Shown one piece after another: positions 59,126 through 64,000 of a stretch of DNA of 64,000 nucleotides; the stretch's first letter is position 1, and every line of letters begins with the position of its first letter. Below the pieces are notes generated by a model, which saw nothing but the letters and a program-made list of their open reading frames with translations, had not been told where the DNA came from and did not search any database. The stretch spans positions 620,001 through 684,000 of the forward strand of contig NZ_LT629797.1 in NCBI RefSeq assembly GCF_900106015.1, read 5' to 3'. The position numbers were made by a program, and so were the translations under genes. Source of the stretch: Pseudomonas sihuiensis. Its GTDB lineage: Bacteria; Pseudomonadota; Gammaproteobacteria; Pseudomonadales; Pseudomonadaceae.

Positions 59126-59154
59126 CATGGTGCCTGGCTTTGCCAGGCACCATG
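59126..59154 (+). other. Strong stem-loop after the giant gene, without a T-run
   Basis: CATGGTGCCTGGC (59126-59138) and GCCAGGCACCATG (59142-59154) are perfect complements with a TTT loop. No U-run follows, so it is not a classical terminator. It may stabilise the 12-kb transcript's 3' end or attenuate readthrough into the response-regulator gene 36 bp downstream. Confidence 0.7.
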
Positions 59155-59190
59155 GCGACAAGGGTATAAACCTTGAGGGGAGCATATGCG

Positions 59191-59859
59191 ATGAGTGACA
59201 AGATCAAGGTGGGCATAGTCGACGACCATCCACTGCTACGGCAAGGGGTCGCCGCGACCCTGGGCCGGGTCGAGGACTTCGAGGTGATAGAGCAGGGCGG
59301 TTGCGCCGACGAAGCGCGGGAAATTTCCGCGCGCTGTCAGCCCGATGTGCTGCTGATGGATGTCAACATGCCGGGCGATACCTTCGCCGCGGTACGCGCC
59401 ATCAGCAAGGCGCAGCCGAAGGTCAAGGTGTTGATGCTGACGGTGTCGGAGTCCGAGGACGACGCCTATTCGGCTCTGGAGGGCGGTGCCCAGGGCTACG
59501 TGCTAAAGGGGGTCAGTGGTCCTGAGCTGATTCAGGCGATTCGCACCGTGGCCAAGGGTGAAACCTTTATCACCCCGGCGCTGGCGACGCGCCTGCTGAG
59601 CAACTTCCGCAAGCACCAGACCGAGCAGCGTGGGGTAGACCTCACACACCGCGAAGAACAGATCATCCGCGAGGTCGCCAACGGTCTGACCAATCGCGAG
59701 GTGGCGGCCAAGCTGGGTTTGAGCGAGAAGACGGTGAAGTACTACATGACCAACGTGATGCAGAAGCTGCATGCGCGCAATCGTGTCGAGGCGGTGGCGG
59801 CAGTGCGCCGCTATTGGGAAAGCCACAAGACCTGGACGGTAGGCATCGGTGCGCCGTGA
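59191..59859 (+). CDS. NarL/LuxR-type response regulator next to the peroxidase genes
   Basis: 222 residues from ATG 59191 (GAGGGGAG site). Receiver domain with D11/D12 (VDDH) and phosphorylatable Asp57 in L-L-M-D-V-N-M-P, conserved Thr (MLTVSE) and Lys (VLKG). The LuxR-type DNA-binding domain is at about residues 150-210 (THREEQIIREVANGLTNREV, then KLGLSEKTVKYYMTNVM). It begins 74 bp after the giant gene on the same strand and is convergent with a histidine kinase gene, its likely partner. Probable regulator of the peroxidase/exporter cluster (inference). Confidence 0.9.
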   Translation: MSDKIKVGIVDDHPLLRQGVAATLGRVEDFEVIEQGGCADEAREISARCQPDVLLMDVNMPGDTFAAVRAISKAQPKVKVLMLTVSESEDDAYSALEGGAQGYVLKGVSGPELIQAIRTVAKGETFITPALATRLLSNFRKHQTEQRGVDLTHREEQIIREVANGLTNREVAAKLGLSEKTVKYYMTNVMQKLHARNRVEAVAAVRRYWESHKTWTVGIGAP

Positions 59860-59870
59860 CGGCACAGGTG

Positions 59871-61346
59871 TTACTGGCAGTTTTCGTCATCGTGTAAATC
59901 GAATCTGGCCGTGACCCGGGTACCTTGCCCGGGGGCCGATTCGAGCTCGAACGTCCCGCCCAGAGACTCCACCCGATAGCGCATGCCCACCAGTCCCAGG
60001 CGCGAGCGATGTGACCCTGTCGCGGCCTGAAGACCCTGATCAATGCCTGCGCCGGCGTCCGCCACCTGGACTTCCAGTACGCCCTGCCGGCACTCGGCAC
60101 TGACCCGCTGCCCCTGGCCGCCGGCATGGTGGAAGGCGTTGTTCAACGCCTCCTGTACCAGCCGGTAGACGCAGATCTTGTAGGACAGACTCAGCGCCTC
60201 GGGTAACTCGCCGAGATCTAGCTGCACCTTGGTTTCGCTGCGCTGTTCATGGCGTTGCACCACCAGCTTGAGCAACTCGTCCAGGCTCAGCTCGTTGATC
60301 TCCGGCAGCGCCAGGCCACGGGAGATGCCGCGGATCTCGCGCAGGCTGTCCTGGGCGGCGCTGCGGATGGTCTCCAGCGCATCGTTCTGCCCCGTTGGGC
60401 AAAGTTCGGCGAGCTCGTCCAGACGCAGCAGGATCAGGGTCAGGAGCTGCGCCGGGCCGTCGTGCAGATCGGCGCCCAGGCGCCGGTGGGTCAGCTCGTT
60501 GATGGTGGCGAACTCCTGGCTGGCGGTGCTGACCCGGCGTTGCAGCGCGGCGTTCTGCTGGTGCAAGGCCTCCTGCTCGCGCATCTGCTGACGCAGGATC
60601 GCCTGCTGGCGCTCGATGATGCGGTCGCCGCGGCGGACGATGAGAAAGAGCAGCAGGAGCATGGCCAGGGTGGCCGCGGCGATGATCGCCCAGACCTGCT
60701 GGTGGATGCTGCCGATCTCGTGCTCCATCTCGTAGAATTCACCGATGGCGATGATCCGTCCGCTACCGAACTCGCGCAGCGGCACGTAGGTCTCGTACAG
60801 CGGTCGGTTGAAGCTGCGCTCGTAGGCGTGCTCGTCATGATCCAGCGGGCTCAGGCGGGTGACCACCTTGCCCTGCATGGCCTCGGCGATGGGGCCGGCC
60901 GGGTGATAGTAGAAGACCGGCCGCTTGCTGGTGCTGTAGACGTTGCGCCCATCGGGCAACCAGATCTTCACCGAAACGATGTGCTGTTTGAGCGACGTGT
61001 CTTTCATCAGGTTGTCGATGGCTTGCACGCTTTCGGTTTTCAGCGTGCTGGCCGAGGCCAGTTCCTGCACATATTCGTCCAGATACGCTTCCATGTAGAT
61101 GGCCGCGCCTTCGCCGGCGCTGTGCGCGGCTGCCAGCCTGATCTGCTGGCTGACCAGGCTGCCGACGAAGGCCATGCTCAGGCCCAGGATCAATGCGGCG
61201 AGCAGGATGAATTGAGTCGAGCGGTTGAGCCCGGCCAGAGGGTGCCAGAGGCGCTGAGGCCAGGTGTCTGGCGATTCGACCATGGTCTGATCTGCAGGCT
61301 CGACGAAAGTCTTCGAATTTGATTCGACCTTTGCCTCTGTGGCCAT
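59871..61346 (-). CDS. NarX-type membrane sensor histidine kinase
   Basis: 491 residues from ATG 61346; a longer reading to 61400 is less likely. There are two membrane helices (about 44-66 and 212-232) bracketing a periplasmic sensor region of about 145 residues. It has a cytoplasmic coiled coil, then HisKA_3 with the phosphoacceptor in G-A-D-L-H-D-G-P-A-Q and an ATPase domain with V-Q-E-A-L-N-N-A-F-H-H-A and G-L-V-G-M. HisKA_3 kinases pair with NarL/LuxR regulators such as the adjacent convergent gene (11 bp between stops). The signal is unknown; no cysteine cluster is seen in the sensor region. Confidence 0.9.
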   Translation of the reverse strand: MATEAKVESNSKTFVEPADQTMVESPDTWPQRLWHPLAGLNRSTQFILLAALILGLSMAFVGSLVSQQIRLAAAHSAGEGAAIYMEAYLDEYVQELASASTLKTESVQAIDNLMKDTSLKQHIVSVKIWLPDGRNVYSTSKRPVFYYHPAGPIAEAMQGKVVTRLSPLDHDEHAYERSFNRPLYETYVPLREFGSGRIIAIGEFYEMEHEIGSIHQQVWAIIAAATLAMLLLLFLIVRRGDRIIERQQAILRQQMREQEALHQQNAALQRRVSTASQEFATINELTHRRLGADLHDGPAQLLTLILLRLDELAELCPTGQNDALETIRSAAQDSLREIRGISRGLALPEINELSLDELLKLVVQRHEQRSETKVQLDLGELPEALSLSYKICVYRLVQEALNNAFHHAGGQGQRVSAECRQGVLEVQVADAGAGIDQGLQAATGSHRSRLGLVGMRYRVESLGGTFELESAPGQGTRVTARFDLHDDENCQ

Positions 61347-61902
61347 TCGCCTTGCTCCCCGATGCTGGTGACAAGCGCTTTGTGCAGGCAGCCGATGCAA
61401 TCAGTCGACGCCTGTCTCAACAAGCTAGTCCAGGATGCGCTGCGGGGCGGCTTTTATAGCGGTTGCCGCCTCGACTGGAGTAGCGACGATGCCCGTAGAG
61501 CGGTACCGGCATCGGCTGGACCTTAGCTTGACCTGGCCCCCCGCAGGGCCCTTGCAGTCGAGTGTGAGCGTGCTGGAGTCGCCGCGCAGGAGAGGGCGCG
61601 CAACTTTGGGCGTGCTCATCCGGGAAGGTAAAACATGGCTTTGCGCCTCGTTGTCAGAAGTCGATCGGTGGACAGTCCAGCCGATCCGTTCGCGCTGCGT
61701 TTTCACGGGCCACCAGCACCCTGAATGGTCGGCGAGCTTGAAGCTTGCCGCCTATCGCGGGGTGTGCGGCGCAGTTGCCTGCCACATCCCCTCTCTTTTT
61801 GTACTTGTTCGCCAACGTCCGACCACGCCGTTGCAATGTTGCCGTATGCATGTGGTTTTCCTGACCTGAACGTCAGTTGTACTCAGCATTGAGGGAACAA
61901 AG
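61347..61902. promoter_or_regulatory. Divergent region between the sensor kinase and the second peroxidase gene, no gene seen
   Basis: This 556-bp gap is GC-rich, unlike the upstream region of the giant gene. Several chance open frames cross it, but none has a ribosome-binding site or protein-like composition. It should contain the promoters of the kinase (left) and of the peroxidase gene (right). I find no copy of the ACTTAAGT palindrome here. Confidence 0.35.
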
Positions 61903-64000
61903 ATGGCCACTCTAACCGTCAATCAAGCCGATCTTGTTTTAATTCTCCAGCAGATCAAGATTTCCGAAGCCCATGCCGCCGGCGAGTCGCTCTATGACCT
62001 GGTAGGCAATCCACTGTTGCCTTGGGGCCTGCGCACCGTCGATGGCACCTATAACAACCTGGTGCCGGGCCAACAGTACTACGGCTCGGCCGATCAACTG
62101 ATGCCCCGCCTGCTCGATCCGGTATTCCGCGATGCAGAAAATGGTATCGATGGGCCGGGCGCTCCTCCCGGGTTCCCGACCGGCAGCCAAAGCACCAGCT
62201 ATGCCCAGACCAGCGGCTACGTGGTCGACTCGCAGCCGCGCACCATCAGCAACCTGATCGTCGACCAGAGCCTGGGTAACCTGGCGGCGGTTATAGCCGC
62301 ACTCGACTACGCCGGTTCGGAAAACTCCTTTGCCGATGCACAACAGGTAATGCAGGCGCACAACGCCTTGAAAACGGCCGAAAACGCCGCGGCTGGCAAC
62401 AGCGCCCAAGTGCAGGCCAGCGCTGCTACGTTGGCCGCGTCCACGGCTGCTGCTCAGGCCGCCAGTGCCGAGGCTGCGGACGCCCAAACGCTGGCAAACC
62501 AGGATGCCCAGATCTATAGCGATGCGCTGGCTGTGGTCGCCAGTGCGGTAGAGGTGCAGAGCCTGGCCCTGCAGGCCTACATGGCTGCTATTGGTACGCC
62601 GAACGAAGGCGCTGCCCAGGCCGCCTTCCTCAGTGCGGCGATCGCCACCGCCCAGGCCCAGGCTGATGCCAATGCCAAAGCCACGGTGGCCGCCGAGTCT
62701 GCTGCTGCCGCGCAGGCTGCCAACCAGCAGGCGCAGGCAGCAGCCACACAACTGGCCAGCGACACTGCTGCCCACCAGGTCGTACTGGCCGAGGCTGCCG
62801 CCGACGATGCTGCGGTCGTTGCCGCTTCGGCGGCGCTGGATACGCTGCTGGACGAGTTCGGCATCGTGGTGGAAAACGGCACGGTCGTGATCCCCAATAT
62901 CGCCCCGGACGAAGGCCTGACCGCGCCGTTCAACTCCTGGATGACACTGTTCGGCCAGTTCTTCGACCATGGTCTGGATCTGGTCAACAAAGGTGGCAGT
63001 GGCACCGTGTATATCCCGCTACAGCCAGACGACCCGCTGTACGTCGAGGGTTCGCACAGCAACTTCATGGTGGTCACTCGCGCTACCAACCAACCCGGGG
63101 CAGATGGCATTCTCGGCACGGCTGACGATATCCGCGAGCACACCAACCAGACCACGCCCTTCATCGACCAGAACCAGACCTACACCTCGCACGCCTCGCA
63201 CCAGGTATTCCTGCGTGAGTACGTGATGGTCGACGGCAAGCCGGTGGCCACCGGGCGTATGCTCGACGGCCAGAACGGTGGCCTGGCCACCTGGGCCGAT
63301 ATCAAGGCGCAGGCCCGCGAGATGCTCGGTATCAACCTCACCGATGCCGATGTCGGCAACGTGCCGCTGCTGGCCACCGACCAGTACGGTCAGTTCATCC
63401 GTGGCGAGAACGGTTTCGCCATGCTGATCATGCCCGGCAATCCACCGGTTCAGGTAGAGGGCGATCCGGACAGTCCCATCAGCACCCAGGGAGCCCTGCG
63501 CACCGGTCATGCCTTCCTCGACGATATCGCCCATAACGCGGTACCGGTGATAGTCGGCGGCCAATTGGTGGCCGATGCCGATGAGGTGGCCGGCAATGCC
63601 GTGGCAGTCAACCCCATGACCGGACGCAACCTCGAGTACGACAACGAACTGCTCGATGCCCACTTCATCACCGGCGACGGCCGCGGCAACGAGAATATCG
63701 GCCTGACCGCGGTGCACCATGTGTTCCACGCCGAGCACAATCGTCTGGTCGAGGCCAACAAGCAGACCATTCTCGATACCGGCGATCTGGCCTTTATCAA
63801 CGAGTGGCTGTTGGTACCGGTGAGCGAGGTGCCGGGAAGTGCCGATGGGCTGATCTGGAACGGTGAGCGCTTGTTCCAGGCCGCGCGTTTCGTCAACGAG
63901 ATGCAGTACCAGCACCTGGTGTTCGAGGAATTCGCCCGTACCGTGCAGCCGTTGGTGGACGTGTTCGTATTCTCCAACACGGCGGACATCGATCCGGCCA
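61903..64000 (+). CDS. Second haem peroxidase RTX-type protein (5' part, continues beyond window)
   Basis: The frame is open for 699 codons from ATG 61903 (GAGGGA site) to the window edge. It opens MATLTVNQADLVLILQQIKI, close to both modules of the giant protein (L-x-F-I-L-Q-Q-I-x-I-x-E-A-H-A-A-G; then P-W-G-L-R-T-V-D-G). Distal residues are intact: D355/H356 in F-F-D-H-G and R594/E597 in G-R-G-N-E-N-I-G-L. Residues ~138-319 are an Ala-rich helical insertion absent from the giant protein's modules. The proximal His, the RTX part and the secretion signal would lie beyond the window, so secretion is inferred. Confidence 0.9.
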   Translation, partial: MATLTVNQADLVLILQQIKISEAHAAGESLYDLVGNPLLPWGLRTVDGTYNNLVPGQQYYGSADQLMPRLLDPVFRDAENGIDGPGAPPGFPTGSQSTSYAQTSGYVVDSQPRTISNLIVDQSLGNLAAVIAALDYAGSENSFADAQQVMQAHNALKTAENAAAGNSAQVQASAATLAASTAAAQAASAEAADAQTLANQDAQIYSDALAVVASAVEVQSLALQAYMAAIGTPNEGAAQAAFLSAAIATAQAQADANAKATVAAESAAAAQAANQQAQAAATQLASDTAAHQVVLAEAAADDAAVVAASAALDTLLDEFGIVVENGTVVIPNIAPDEGLTAPFNSWMTLFGQFFDHGLDLVNKGGSGTVYIPLQPDDPLYVEGSHSNFMVVTRATNQPGADGILGTADDIREHTNQTTPFIDQNQTYTSHASHQVFLREYVMVDGKPVATGRMLDGQNGGLATWADIKAQAREMLGINLTDADVGNVPLLATDQYGQFIRGENGFAMLIMPGNPPVQVEGDPDSPISTQGALRTGHAFLDDIAHNAVPVIVGGQLVADADEVAGNAVAVNPMTGRNLEYDNELLDAHFITGDGRGNENIGLTAVHHVFHAEHNRLVEANKQTILDTGDLAFINEWLLVPVSEVPGSADGLIWNGERLFQAARFVNEMQYQHLVFEEFARTVQPLVDVFVFSNTADIDPA
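62314..62860 (+). other. Sequence encoding a ~180-residue Ala-rich helical insertion in the second peroxidase
   Basis: Between the conserved N-terminal cap (NLAAVIAAL) and the conserved I-P-N-I-A-P-D-E-G-L, the modules of the giant protein have about 35-45 residues. Here there are over 180, roughly two-fifths Ala with Gln, Ser, Glu and Asp and almost no Gly or Pro. One long helical hairpin or coiled coil is the natural reading (for example AAAQAASAEAADAQTLANQD). Confidence 0.75.

Noticed and set aside
61435..61869. 144-residue plus-strand frame in the gap before the second peroxidase
   Set aside because: No ribosome-binding site, no recognisable domain and unusual composition; treated as chance in GC-rich DNA.

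Overview
The window is GC-rich, densely coding DNA from a gammaproteobacterium, very probably a Pseudomonas of the P. mendocina/oleovorans/alcaliphila type. The evidence is an OprD-family porin, a complete aerobic late-cobalamin operon in Pseudomonas gene order, a family I.1 lipase with its dedicated foldase, FadL, DUF5610 and YcgL/YcgN proteins, and GTAGGAGCGGC-type REP sequences. From memory, the order cobO...cobS, MarR/MFS, glutathione peroxidase, fadL, sulfurtransferase, rnd, ycgL, 2-hydroxyacid dehydrogenase, ycgN, oligopeptidase B, HIT protein resembles one stretch of the P. aeruginosa chromosome. The lipase block, gdhA and the terminal peroxidase region look like additions to that backbone.

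Layout: 1-3.8 kb holds the start of a Rof-like gene, an OprD porin, a DUF5610 protein, a glutaredoxin-like protein, tRNA-Pro(CGG) and a small lipoprotein. 3.8-8 kb holds molybdopterin genes (mobA divergent from moaB-moeA), two NlpC/P60 lipoproteins and an HNH protein. 7.98-17.2 kb is a cobalamin riboswitch with a visible terminator/antiterminator platform followed by ten tightly overlapping genes (cobO, cobB, bluB, cobD, cobC, cobQ, cobP, cobT, alpha-ribazole phosphatase, cobS). 17.2-19.9 kb holds a MarR regulator, an MFS carrier with an overlapping 41-residue membrane protein, and an exported glutathione peroxidase. 20-24.4 kb holds lipase plus foldase, a hybrid sensor kinase and a convergent LuxR-type regulator. 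24.4-41.7 kb is mostly housekeeping and conserved hypothetical genes (fadL, sulfurtransferase, gdhA, rnd, ptrB and others), peppered with small inverted-repeat elements, including a MITE-like family with 4-bp target duplications.

41.7-64 kb is the most distinctive part. A three-gene type I secretion system (ABC exporter, HlyD-type adaptor, TolC-type channel, minus strand) diverges from a single 12.3-kb gene. That gene encodes a 4100-residue RTX protein carrying two complete animal-type haem peroxidase modules in tandem, a C-terminal block of nine ~100-residue RTX repeats and a type I secretion signal. It is followed by a NarL/LuxR-type response regulator, a convergent NarX-type sensor kinase, and a second peroxidase gene that runs off the window and carries a ~180-residue Ala-rich insertion. 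All distal and proximal haem-site residues I can align are present in both complete modules, and the visible distal ones are present in the third.

Inferred working of this region: the two-component pair controls secretion of giant calcium-dependent peroxidases that leave the cell through the neighbouring type I exporter, probably for oxidative chemistry or antagonism outside the cell. The regulation and biological target are inference only.
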